Shown here: one piece after another, positions 1 to 6,646 of the stretch
Numbering within the stretch: position 1 is the first letter of the stretch
Layout: every line of letters starts with the position of its first letter
Assembly: GCA_031549185.1 (NCBI GenBank)
Contig: JAVBQG010000051.1
Coordinates: forward strand, 1-8,474
Direction of reading: 5' to 3'
Source of the DNA: JAVBQG01 sp031549185
Lineage (GTDB): Bacteria > Synergistota > Synergistia > Synergistales > Synergistaceae
DNA: 8,474 nt
The notes under the pieces: generated by a model
What the model saw: only the letters and a program-made list of their open reading frames with translations
Told to the model about the DNA's origin: nothing
Databases searched by the model: none
Translations under genes and position numbers: made by a program

Positions 1-23
1 TAAAAGAACAAAAAAGAAATCAA

Positions 24-1181
24 TCACGCGGAGAGCAGCGCGCTCTGTAGAACGGCAAGACCGGTGCCAAGTTCGATCTCGTAGCCGCAACGTACGCAGG
101 TCCGTTCGACCGCCGCGATCAGAGCCACCAGTATGTGGGCGTCGATGTTGCCCATATGTCCGATGCGGAAGCCCTTGCCGGCGAAATCTCCCAGACAGCC
201 TGCGATGTGTGCCCCCTCCTGGTAGATCGCCTCGCGGAATTGCGCGTCGTCTATGCCGCTGCCCTCCGGGTATAAAAAGACGGAGACGGTCGGCGAAGCA
301 ACATTGAGGTCCGCTCCACACGCGAAGCCAAGGGCTTTCAATGATTCGCGTATAGCGTTTGCGTAATGTCTGTGGCGGTGGAAACGGTTTTCCAGGCCTT
401 CTTCATCGATGATGCGGACCGCCTCGGCCAGCGCCCAGATCATGTTGACCGCGGGCGTCCCCCAGTACTTCATCGTGTCCTTCATGACGGGAATCCACTT
501 GACGAAATCGACGTACGACTCGGGGATCGGTGGGAGACTCTGACGCTTCGCGATCGCCCGTTCGCTCGCCCAGACGATGCCGAGTCCCGGCGCGATGCCG
601 AACGCCTTCTGCGAGCACGTCAGCATGATGTCGATACCCCAGTCCATGTACGACTCCGCGCCCGCTGTGCCGGCGACGCCGTCGACCACCAGGAGGACGT
701 CGGGGTGCTTCTCCTTCAGCATCTGCGTGAGTGTCCGGAGCGGCAGTTCGATGCCCGTTGACGTCTCGACGTGGGTCACCACGAGTACGTCGAACTTCTT
801 CTCGGAGAGCTTGCGGTCGATCTCTTCCACGGTCACGGATTTCCCCCAGGGCGCCTGGATCGTCTCGAGTTCGAAGCCCTTGCGGCTGCAGATGTCGATG
901 TAGCGGTCGCCGAAGTATCCGTTCGAGCAGACGAGGACGCGGTCTCCCTTCTGGGTGATATTCGCCACGCCCATCTCCATGGCCATCGTTCCGGATCCGG
1001 CGACGACAAAGACGATGCCGTCGCACCGCCAAAGCCTTTTCAGGTCGCCGAGCAGCACGTTGAAATCCCCCACGAAGCGCGGGTCGTTAAACGATATCGT
1101 CTCGCGTCCCATCTGATTCTGAATGCTGCGCGCGACAGGGGTTGGGCCTGGTACCATTACGAGGGGATTTCTCTTGATCAT
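24..1181 (-). CDS. Class V PLP-dependent aminotransferase (alanine/serine-glyoxylate type)
   Basis: Predicted cytosolic fold-type I pyridoxal-phosphate aminotransferase of 385 residues, close to the usual length for bacterial alanine-glyoxylate or serine-glyoxylate aminotransferases. Visible hallmarks are the N-terminal PGPTP (11-15), the cofactor-phosphate loop GSGT (62-65), HVETSTGI (137-144), the PLP-contacting aspartate in VVDG (D167), the Schiff-base lysine in CSQKAFG (K192) and the C-terminal RIGHMGN (339-345), whose arginine normally binds the substrate carboxylate. The family transfers an amino group, often to glyoxylate or pyruvate. Relatives include PucG, which acts on ureidoglycine in purine breakdown, so the exact substrate stays open. 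An in-frame ATG 11 codons upstream is rejected: it lies at the predicted transcription start, whereas the chosen ATG follows AGGAGG by a short spacer. The gene is a separate transcription unit with its own promoter, downstream of a strong terminator. All key residues are intact. Confidence 0.92.
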   Translation of the reverse strand: MIKRNPLVMVPGPTPVARSIQNQMGRETISFNDPRFVGDFNVLLGDLKRLWRCDGIVFVVAGSGTMAMEMGVANITQKGDRVLVCSNGYFGDRYIDICSRKGFELETIQAPWGKSVTVEEIDRKLSEKKFDVLVVTHVETSTGIELPLRTLTQMLKEKHPDVLLVVDGVAGTAGAESYMDWGIDIMLTCSQKAFGIAPGLGIVWASERAIAKRQSLPPIPESYVDFVKWIPVMKDTMKYWGTPAVNMIWALAEAVRIIDEEGLENRFHRHRHYANAIRESLKALGFACGADLNVASPTVSVFLYPEGSGIDDAQFREAIYQEGAHIAGCLGDFAGKGFRIGHMGNIDAHILVALIAAVERTCVRCGYEIELGTGLAVLQSALLSA

Positions 1182-1187
1182 CTGTCG

Positions 1188-1194
1188 TCCTCCT
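1188..1194 (-). promoter_or_regulatory. Ribosome binding site that fixes the aminotransferase start
   Basis: On the minus strand AGGAGGA sits 6 nt before the ATG at 1181. This near-perfect Shine-Dalgarno decides for that ATG over the in-frame ATG at 1214, which has no such motif in front of it. Confidence 0.85.
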
Positions 1195-1209
1195 ATCTCA
1201 TATCGAGTG

Positions 1210-1219
1210 CACAATTGTG
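1210..1219. promoter_or_regulatory. Candidate operator: 10-bp perfect palindrome CACAATTGTG
   Basis: CACAATTGTG is its own reverse complement. It lies 2 bp downstream of the -10 box of the aminotransferase promoter and so covers the predicted transcription start, a classic repressor position. No regulator gene is in the window, so the binding protein is unknown. A 10-bp palindrome can occur by chance; position is the main argument. Confidence 0.45.
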
Positions 1220-1221
1220 TA

Positions 1222-1250
1222 ATAATACTCGCAATGTCGAGAATTCACAA
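1222..1250 (-). promoter_or_regulatory. Sigma70-type promoter of the aminotransferase gene
   Basis: On the minus strand TTGTGA (1245-1250) is followed, after exactly 17 bp, by TATTAT (1222-1227). It begins immediately after the terminator of the upstream gene and gives a leader of about 34 nt to the ATG. Spacing and both hexamers fit the housekeeping consensus well. Confidence 0.7.
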
Positions 1251-1253
1251 GAT

Positions 1254-1288
1254 AAAAATCCCCCTTCCGCGCGGAAGGGGGATTTTTT
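1254..1288 (-). terminator. Intrinsic terminator (perfect palindrome, could act in both directions)
   Basis: Bases 1254-1287 form a perfect inverted repeat. The arms contain CCCCCTTCCGC and GCGGAAGGGGG, flanked by A runs on the left and T runs on the right. In minus-strand RNA the hairpin is followed by a U run, and it lies about 20 nt beyond the TAG of the exported-protein gene. Because it is symmetric it would also stop plus-strand transcripts. It separates the exported-protein unit from the aminotransferase promoter. Confidence 0.9.
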
Positions 1289-1308
1289 GAAGATTATTTG
1301 TCCGCGAG

Positions 1309-2043
1309 CTATTCCGTCCGCAGGACGAGGTCTCCGAAGAGGGCGCTGCCCGCGGCAGATCCCTCTGGGGTGGATGTCTCGACGCAAATGGACGTGACGG
1401 TTGCGATCGCCGGCATCCCGTAATAGGGGAGGGTAATCTCCTTGACGATTGTGTCGTTGATGGAGGCCTGCAACAAGCCCGTTTTCGCGTCGTAGTCGAG
1501 ACCCAGCGCGCAGGGGTATTCGAACTTCGGCACGTCGAAGGTGGCGATCGTATCCGCGACGACGTCCGTGTGTATCGTGGTCAGCTCGCCCTGCGAGAGC
1601 CCTTGATGTACCCGGAACGAAACGCCGATGGCGTTGTTCTCCAGAATGACGCCGGGTACCGTGACGCCGGTCGCGTTTCGCACCTCGAGCCGCACGTGCC
1701 AGTCCAGGCGATTTCTCTCCACCCTGGGTACATCGAAAGAATAAGTCCACGAGTGGTTCTTCTTGATGTTGTCGATCAGAAGGCCGTCTTCGGTATAAGT
1801 GATGGTGCCGTTTTCATTGTCGATATTCTCGTACCGGTCGTCGTTTGCCGGCCAGATCCAGTTGCCGGGACTCCCGTAGTTCTCATCGACGGAGCACGTG
1901 CAATTCGGAGTTCCGCAGCCGCAGGGACAGGTGGAGTCGAACAGATCGTCGGCGTACGCCGCGTTGCTCAAAAGCAGAACGCAGCAGAGAAGAAGCAGAA
2001 CCAACAGGCGCAATGAACCCGGACGTCCCTTTACCCTTTTCAT
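1309..2043 (-). CDS. Exported protein with a CPCGCG-type cysteine cluster, function unknown
   Basis: A 244-residue protein I do not recognise. The N-terminus is a clear signal peptide: basic residues 2-12, then a strongly hydrophobic core (13-25), with likely cleavage after NAAYA near residue 31. Cysteines 20 and 21 lie inside the hydrophobic core and lack a good lipobox. The mature protein opens with a compact cluster, C39, C41, C43, C48 and C50 (CPCGCGTPNCTC). Two further cysteines, C178 and C220, lie near the end. The rest alternates short polar and beta-prone stretches (for example WHVRLEVRN, GVSFRVHQG, LQASINDTIV), resembling a jelly-roll or lectin-like domain; this is an impression, not a match. 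It forms its own unit between a promoter-like sequence near 2176-2205 and the terminator at 1254-1288. The Shine-Dalgarno is weak (GGGGAAAG, rather far from the ATG). The start is chosen for the signal peptide. Confidence 0.8.
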   Translation of the reverse strand: MKRVKGRPGSLRLLVLLLLCCVLLLSNAAYADDLFDSTCPCGCGTPNCTCSVDENYGSPGNWIWPANDDRYENIDNENGTITYTEDGLLIDNIKKNHSWTYSFDVPRVERNRLDWHVRLEVRNATGVTVPGVILENNAIGVSFRVHQGLSQGELTTIHTDVVADTIATFDVPKFEYPCALGLDYDAKTGLLQASINDTIVKEITLPYYGMPAIATVTSICVETSTPEGSAAGSALFGDLVLRTE

Positions 2044-2058
2044 GAAGCACCGCTTTCC

Positions 2059-2090
2059 CCGAGATTGCTCGGAATTGAGATAGAGATTGC
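2059..2090 (-). promoter_or_regulatory. Leader structure before the exported-protein gene: small hairpin and direct repeats
   Basis: CCGAG and CTCGG (2059-2072) can form a 5-bp stem with a 4-nt loop directly upstream of the purine-rich GGGGAAAG that would serve as the ribosome binding site. The octamer GAGATTGC occurs twice on the plus strand (2061-2068 and 2083-2090), 22 bp apart, about two helical turns. Either could be a control element. Both are short enough to be chance. Confidence 0.25.
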
Positions 2091-2124
2091 CGTAATTGAC
2101 GGATCCTCCCCCGCATCCAGCGCT

Positions 2125-2149
2125 GTCGTTTCCCAGGACGGCAAACGAC
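2125..2149 (-). repeat. Inverted repeat in the leader of the exported-protein gene
   Basis: GTCGTTT (2125-2131) and AAACGAC (2143-2149) are exact inverted copies 11 bp apart, and two more pairs form inside after one mismatch. It would fold in the transcript leader or could be a protein site. No known riboswitch pattern is evident. Confidence 0.35.
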
Positions 2150-2175
2150 GGCAGAGCGGGCGCGTTTATTCAATA

Positions 2176-2205
2176 ACTTTACTTCAAAAAGAGGATTTTC
2201 GTCAA
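2176..2205 (-). promoter_or_regulatory. Probable promoter of the exported-protein gene
   Basis: On the minus strand TTGACG (2200-2205) is followed after 18 bp by TAAAGT (2176-2181). The -35 is good and the -10 mediocre. Start of transcription would fall near 2169, implying an unusually long leader of about 125 nt. No better candidate was seen closer to the gene. Confidence 0.45.
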
Positions 2206-2222
2206 GGGACACATGCAATTAA

Positions 2223-2259
2223 ATGAGAGGACGATGCTCCCGAGGCACCGCCCTCTCAT
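2223..2259 (-). terminator. Long hairpin ending the ABC transporter operon
   Basis: In minus-strand RNA arms 2245-2259 and 2223-2237 pair over 15 bp around a 7-nt loop, including two G-U wobbles. On the plus strand those two positions would be A-C mismatches, so the fold favours minus-strand RNA. It starts about 30 nt after the stop codon of the small membrane protein. The following tract (TTTAATT) is short, so it may be a weak terminator or a 3'-end stabilising stem. Confidence 0.6.
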
Positions 2260-2290
2260 CTCGCGAATTTCGATCTCTGCCGGCGGTTCG

Positions 2291-2791
2291 TTATTCCGTC
2301 GGCACAGCTGTCGGATCGTCCGTTCCCGGTGTCTCCTCCTGCGAGGAGGAGGGCGCCGGTTTCTCCCCTTCTTCCGAGAAGAGCGGGTTGGGGATAAAAA
2401 TATTCGGCGCTTCGCCGACGACAGCGGGCAGGGAGATCATCCACGCCCTGGTGTCGACGTTCAGCTTGATATGTCTCTCAATTGTCTTGACGAGGGTCTC
2501 CTGATCGTCCTTCAGAATGTTGACGCGCAGCGTGTGGCCCTTGCCGACCATCTTCTGCACGAGCCGGTCGTCCGCCTCGAAGGAGAGGGGTTTCTTTTCG
2601 TCGCCGTCCACGACAAGATCAGCGTATTCGACGGTCGGATACTCCTTGCCGTCGATGGTGACGGTCTCGTTGTCGACCAGCACGTTGTACTCCTTGCCGA
2701 TATCGTACATCCAGAAGGCGATGCCGACGAGGGCGGCGATGATCAGCAGCCTGATGGTCCAGCGGCGTTTGGAGATATTGGACACAGTCAT
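2291..2791 (-). CDS. Small single-pass membrane protein, accessory to the ABC importer (DUF6672-like)
   Basis: A 166-residue protein. A basic cytoplasmic start (SKRRW, 7-11) precedes one membrane span (about 12-30). An extracytoplasmic domain rich in charged and short beta-like stretches follows (about 31-135), ending in a low-complexity Pro/Ser/Glu/Thr tail (about 141-166). The domain includes VTIDGKEYPTVEYADLVVDG and HTLRVNIL. From memory it resembles small proteins named DUF6672 found beside similar permease genes; I cannot confirm this without a profile search. It is the last gene of the transporter operon, 3 bp after the second permease. Its GGAGG lies inside the end of that gene with an 8-nt spacer, so translation is likely coupled. 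A role in assembly or substrate capture at the outer face of the membrane is inference from position and topology. Confidence 0.82.
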   Translation of the reverse strand: MTVSNISKRRWTIRLLIIAALVGIAFWMYDIGKEYNVLVDNETVTIDGKEYPTVEYADLVVDGDEKKPLSFEADDRLVQKMVGKGHTLRVNILKDDQETLVKTIERHIKLNVDTRAWMISLPAVVGEAPNIFIPNPLFSEEGEKPAPSSSQEETPGTDDPTAVPTE

Positions 2792-2794
2792 CGT

Positions 2795-3946
2795 TTAACC
2801 CTCCCCGCGCAGGTTACGGCGCGAACGTTCGCGCTCCTGCTGTCTCTTCCATGCGTGCAGGACCAGCGCCACCGCAATGATGCCGTAGGAGACGAAGACC
2901 CGGAAGTATTCGCCGAGCTGTGCCTGTCCGATCAACTCCTTGCCCGCCATGGGGGAGACGACGAACATCAGGTGAAAGAGCGCGACGCCGACGAAGACGT
3001 TGCCGATCGACGCCTTGGAGACCGTGGCGCCGCCGATGAGGAGCGCTGCGATCGAGAACATGCCGGTCTGGTCGTGGCTGTTGTAGGTATTCATCGTTCC
3101 GATGTTCTGCAGGAAGATGATCTGCCCGAAGGCCGCAAGCACGGTGGAGATCACGATGGCGATGACGCGCGTACGCTCGACTGCGATGCCAGCCGAGCCT
3201 GCCGCCGCCATATCCTGGCCGATGGCCCTCATGTCCTGGCCCAGTTTGGTGCGGCGGAACCAGACGATGAAGGCGCAGAATCCCGCGATGAGCAGGAATG
3301 TAGAGACGGGGATCGAAATGTTGAACGGCCTGTCCGCAGTGCTGAGGCTGATTGAGAACGTGATGGCGTTATCCAGCGCGTGCCGCAGCCCCGTGAGATT
3401 GATGGCGTTGCGTATGCCGTAGCCGCGGGACAGGACCAGGGTTGGGCTCGAAATGGGCAAAATCCAGCCCATCGTGTAGAGCACGACGAACTGGTAGATG
3501 CCGTTGATGAAGAAGCCCAGGATATACGACGTGACCATCTCGCGGCCCTTCGCCCGGTTGAGCACGTTGCCGCAGATGTATCCGAGGAAGGCCGCGATCG
3601 GCATACTGATGATCGACGCCAGGATGAGCCCCGGGATACCCACGACCGCCCAGTCCGTGACGAAGATCAGGCCGATCTGCCCGGCCATCGCGCCCAGGAC
3701 CATGCCGAAGTTGAGTCCCATGCCCGCCATGATCGGCACGAGAAGGGAGAGGACCAGGAAGGAGTTGCGCGCCAGCCTCGTGATCATCTCCTGGATCAGG
3801 TACTCCGCGGAGAACCCCGAGAGGGGGATTGCGAATGCGGAGAGCCCGAGAAAGATGATGGGGACGGAGTTCGATATCAGAAAGTGCTTGAAGTTTTCGG
3901 TCTTCGTAAATTTGTGCACGGCCGGTTTGTTGTTCGTCTCGGACAT
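2795..3946 (-). CDS. ABC importer permease 2 (RbsC/BPD_transp_2 family)
   Basis: A 383-residue polytopic inner-membrane protein, a permease subunit of the sugar/nucleoside branch of binding-protein-dependent transporters. About nine or ten hydrophobic segments are visible, among them about 26-44, 63-95, 104-128, 139-163, 212-230, 260-280, 297-330 and 350-366. Family signatures are GMGLNFG (75-81) in an early helix, NRAKGREM (130-137), the cytoplasmic coupling loop with FRRTKLGQDMRAIG (230-243), and LLIGGATVSKAS (302-313). The N-terminus adds a polar extension of about 25 residues, and the C-terminus is very basic (KRQQERERSRR). The start ATG overlaps the stop of permease 1 as TAATG and is preceded by AGGTG at 8 nt. 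It shares motifs with permease 1 but is clearly divergent, so the two should form a heterodimer. Confidence 0.92.
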   Translation of the reverse strand: MSETNNKPAVHKFTKTENFKHFLISNSVPIIFLGLSAFAIPLSGFSAEYLIQEMITRLARNSFLVLSLLVPIMAGMGLNFGMVLGAMAGQIGLIFVTDWAVVGIPGLILASIISMPIAAFLGYICGNVLNRAKGREMVTSYILGFFINGIYQFVVLYTMGWILPISSPTLVLSRGYGIRNAINLTGLRHALDNAITFSISLSTADRPFNISIPVSTFLLIAGFCAFIVWFRRTKLGQDMRAIGQDMAAAGSAGIAVERTRVIAIVISTVLAAFGQIIFLQNIGTMNTYNSHDQTGMFSIAALLIGGATVSKASIGNVFVGVALFHLMFVVSPMAGKELIGQAQLGEYFRVFVSYGIIAVALVLHAWKRQQERERSRRNLRGEG

Positions 3947-4992
3947 TATCGTTTCACCTGCGTCTTTCGTGTCAGAGCATAGAGAATCATGCCGTTACTG
4001 ACGATGATGCGGATGACCTCCGACATGTCCGTCTGTATCAGGCTGTTGACGACCGACGGCGTCATGGTCAGAATGCCCTGGAAGAGGAACGTACCGACGA
4101 CGACGTTGACCATCGTCGCCTTGTTGACGGACGCGCCGCCGAGCAGGATTGCCGCGACGGCGGGAAACGCCATATAAAGCGGGCCCATGTAGAGCTGGAT
4201 GAAACCGAAGCTCTGCTGGTACACGAGGATGCCGATCGCACCGAGCATGGTGGAGAGCATGACCGAGATGGTACGCATTCGGTCGACGTTGATGCCGGAC
4301 GCGCGCGCGAACTCGGGGTTCGAGCCGACCGCCGTGATGGCCGTGCCCGTCTTGGTCCGGAAGAATGCCCAGACGAAGAAGATCATCAACGCGAAGAAGA
4401 TGAACATGCCGGTAGGCACGTAGAAGAACTCTCCGAGCTGAAGGTGCAGGAAGTCGCTCAGAACATGCCGCCAGAAGCCCTCCGTGCTGATGGTCGTGCG
4501 CAGGCCGGATCCGCCGTAACCCCAGATCATGACCGGGCTCTTGAAGGGAAGCAGCAGCCACGCCATGCACATGAGGGCAACCGAGGAGAAGCCGACGTAG
4601 GTGGCGATCATCATCTCCTCGCCCTTGACGCGGTTCAGGATCTGCGCGTAGATGAAACCAAGAACTGCCGCGATGGGGACTGCGACCAGCATGGCAAAGC
4701 CGAAGCCCGGGAGTCCTTTCATCTGGAACTCGATCGAGGTCGTCGCGCCGAGAAGGCCCGCAATGATGCCGAGCGGCAGGCCGAAATTGAGGCCGCATCC
4801 GGACTGGACCATCGGGACCATGGCGAGGACGAGGATGCCGTTCATGCCGACGCGGACCAGCGTATCCGAAAGAGACGTATCGACGCGCACGCCGACGAAT
4901 GGCGCCGCGACGAAGAGAAAGAGCAGAAACAGCGCGATGATAATGCGTGGCCATCCCGCGTTCTCGATAAACTTCTTGATCTTGTCCATCAT
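3946..4992 (-). CDS. ABC importer permease 1 (RbsC/BPD_transp_2 family)
   Basis: A 348-residue polytopic inner-membrane permease, partner of the downstream permease. Hydrophobic segments appear at about 16-36, 48-66, 68-88, 96-118, 128-148, 193-211, 242-260, 272-288, 293-312 and 325-342. Matching family signatures are GCGLNFG (65-71), NRVKGEEM (120-127), the coupling loop FFRTKTGTAITAVGSNPEFARASGI (split here as FFRTKTGTAI at 210-219 and FARASGI at 228-234), and LLGGASVNKAT (283-293). Relatives in this branch carry ribose, other sugars or nucleosides. The start overlaps the ATPase stop as ATGA, a usual sign of translational coupling. A second ATG follows directly and could also be used. A run of G (GGGGG) 6 nt upstream may serve as the ribosome binding site. 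Confidence 0.92.
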   Translation of the reverse strand: MMDKIKKFIENAGWPRIIIALFLLFLFVAAPFVGVRVDTSLSDTLVRVGMNGILVLAMVPMVQSGCGLNFGLPLGIIAGLLGATTSIEFQMKGLPGFGFAMLVAVPIAAVLGFIYAQILNRVKGEEMMIATYVGFSSVALMCMAWLLLPFKSPVMIWGYGGSGLRTTISTEGFWRHVLSDFLHLQLGEFFYVPTGMFIFFALMIFFVWAFFRTKTGTAITAVGSNPEFARASGINVDRMRTISVMLSTMLGAIGILVYQQSFGFIQLYMGPLYMAFPAVAAILLGGASVNKATMVNVVVGTFLFQGILTMTPSVVNSLIQTDMSEVIRIIVSNGMILYALTRKTQVKR

Positions 4993-6617
4993 CCATTACC
5001 CCCGGTCGTGTCGGATCCCGCCACCGCCTGTTCGTGCGCGCCCATCATGAGAATGCCGAACTGTTCGGCGGGGCAGTTCGCGGGGCGTATGCCGCTGATC
5101 CTTCCGTTGTCGACGATCGCGATGCGGTCGCAGACGGCTCGCAGCTCCTCCAGCTCGGACGACGTCACGATGATCGTGGTGCCGAACTCCTTGTTGACCC
5201 GCTGAAGCGTGTCGAGAACCAACTTTTTGGCGCCGACGTCGATACCGCGCGTCGGTTCGGAGACGAAGAGAATCTTGGGTTGAACGACGAAGGCCTTCGC
5301 CAGACAGACCTTTTGCTGGTTGCCGCCGGAGAGCTCGACCGCGCGCTGCTTGGGGCCCGTGCAGCGGATTTCGAGAGATTTGATGTACTCCTCGGCGGTT
5401 TTTCGCATGGTCGCGTCGTCGCGCCATTTGAGCAGGCCGCCCAGCATGCTTTTGACAAATTTGTTCTGGACTTGCATGGCGGTGAAGGCGATGTTCCAGT
5501 CGATCGGTTCGTCGAGGAGCAGCCCGACGCCGCGGCGATCCTCGGAGACGAAGGCCATATCGCAGGAGAGGGAGAACGAGGGGTCGTTGAGGCGGATCTT
5601 CTTGTCATTTACGATGACGCTGCCGCCGGCGGGGAAGAGGCCCATGACGCCGTTGGCGACGCCCAGCTTGCCCTGCCCGGCGAGGCCGCCGATGCCGAAG
5701 ATTTCGCCCTCCTGCACGGTGAACGAAACGTCGCGGACCGTCTCGCCCGGCATGTCGACCCAGAGGTGTTCGACCTCGAGAATGCTTCGGGTCTCCTTTC
5801 GCTCCGTTCTGCAGGCGTTTTCGCCTTCCACGTTGCGCCCGACCATCAAGCTCGCGATCTCGAAGAGGTTCGTCTCCTTGGGGCGAAGTTCTTTCACGAC
5901 GCGCCCGTCGCGCAAGACGACGATCTTGTCGCAGAGATCGATGACCTCCTGCAGGCGGTGCGAGATGAAGATCATGGCGATTCCCTTCGCCGCGAGGTTC
6001 CGAAGTGCGGAGATCAGAATCTCCGCCTCGGACTCCGTAAGGACGGCGGTGGGTTCGTCGAGGACCAGGAGTTTGGTGTGCTTGCGGTCGATCTCCCTCG
6101 CGATCTCCGTAAACTGTTTGTGACCGACTGGCATCTCGCTGGCCAAAGTGGACGGATCGATATGGAAACCAAGTTTCGAGATCGCGTCCTCGGCTCTGTG
6201 CTTCATGTCCGCGCGATCAAGCGTCTCGATCCTGTCGCCGAAGACTTCGACGAGGAAGTTGTACTTTGTGGATTCTCTGTTGAGCAGAATATTTTCTGTT
6301 GCGGAGAAGCCGGGAAGAAGGGAGAACTCCTGATGTACCATTCCGATGCCAGCGTCGATCGCGTCGAAGGGGGAGGAAAACTGAGCGACGTGTCCGTCAA
6401 GGATGACTTTGCCCTCGTAGCCGCCTGTCTGGGCGATGACTGGCATCCCAAACAGGATATTCATCAACGTCGATTTGCCCGCACCGTTTTCTCCCACCAA
6501 TCCAAGTATCTCGCCTGGGGCTAGGGAGAAGTTTACCTCCTCCAGGACCCTGTTGCCGAAATACTCCTTGCCGACAGCCTCCACCCTCAAGAGAGGTTCC
6601 TGGTTGGCCATGTGCAT
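4989..6617 (-). CDS. Two-domain ABC importer ATPase (RbsA/nucleoside-importer type)
   Basis: A 542-residue cytosolic protein with two fused nucleotide-binding domains that powers the two permeases. Domain 1 has Walker A GENGAGKST (42-50), Q-loop HQEFSL (95-100), a divergent signature MPVGHKQ (162-168), Walker B LLVLDEPT (183-190) and H-loop H220. Domain 2 has GLAGQGKLG (311-319), where Leu replaces the Ser/Thr after the lysine, and SEDRRGVG (358-365). It also has a canonical LSGGNQQK (429-436), a Walker B with Ser453 in place of the aspartate (FVSEPTRGID) and SSE instead of an H-loop histidine. One composite site should therefore hydrolyse ATP while the other is degenerate, as is known for RbsA-like and nucleoside importers. 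The start at 6617 follows AAAGGA by 7 nt; GTG codons at 6620 and 6623 are too close to it. First gene of the four-gene operon. Confidence 0.94.
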   Translation of the reverse strand: MHMANQEPLLRVEAVGKEYFGNRVLEEVNFSLAPGEILGLVGENGAGKSTLMNILFGMPVIAQTGGYEGKVILDGHVAQFSSPFDAIDAGIGMVHQEFSLLPGFSATENILLNRESTKYNFLVEVFGDRIETLDRADMKHRAEDAISKLGFHIDPSTLASEMPVGHKQFTEIAREIDRKHTKLLVLDEPTAVLTESEAEILISALRNLAAKGIAMIFISHRLQEVIDLCDKIVVLRDGRVVKELRPKETNLFEIASLMVGRNVEGENACRTERKETRSILEVEHLWVDMPGETVRDVSFTVQEGEIFGIGGLAGQGKLGVANGVMGLFPAGGSVIVNDKKIRLNDPSFSLSCDMAFVSEDRRGVGLLLDEPIDWNIAFTAMQVQNKFVKSMLGGLLKWRDDATMRKTAEEYIKSLEIRCTGPKQRAVELSGGNQQKVCLAKAFVVQPKILFVSEPTRGIDVGAKKLVLDTLQRVNKEFGTTIIVTSSELEELRAVCDRIAIVDNGRISGIRPANCPAEQFGILMMGAHEQAVAGSDTTGGNG

Positions 6618-6624
6618 CACCACA

Positions 6625-6630
6625 TCCTTT
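6625..6630 (-). promoter_or_regulatory. Ribosome binding site deciding the ATPase start
   Basis: AAAGGA on the minus strand lies 7 nt before ATG 6617, 1 nt before GTG 6623 and 13 nt before ATG 6611. Spacing favours 6617. Confidence 0.65.
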
Positions 6631-6646
6631 ACTTGGTAGATCTTAT

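Noticed and set aside
1..26. Possible terminator after the aminotransferase
   Set aside because: The minus strand is T-rich after the stop codon, but I found only a very short GC stem before it; the window ends too soon to judge.
1182..1214. Upstream in-frame start adding 11 residues to the aminotransferase
   Set aside because: That ATG falls at the predicted transcription start inside the palindrome and lacks a Shine-Dalgarno, while the downstream ATG has AGGAGG at 6 nt.
1309..2043. Lipoprotein assignment for the exported protein from Cys20/Cys21
   Set aside because: The residues before the cysteines are all leucine with no small residue at -1, and a better signal peptidase I site follows at NAAYA.
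2213..3355. Long plus-strand open frame opposite the small membrane protein and permease 2
   Set aside because: It is antisense to two well-supported genes, its translation is dominated by Asp/Glu/Arg/His with no fold-like pattern, and it has no matching promoter or ribosome binding site. It reflects codon bias of the real genes.
5034..6524. Plus-strand open frame of about 500 codons opposite the ABC ATPase
   Set aside because: The ATPase motifs on the minus strand are unmistakable; the antisense translation is charged and low in complexity, an artefact of GC-rich codon use.
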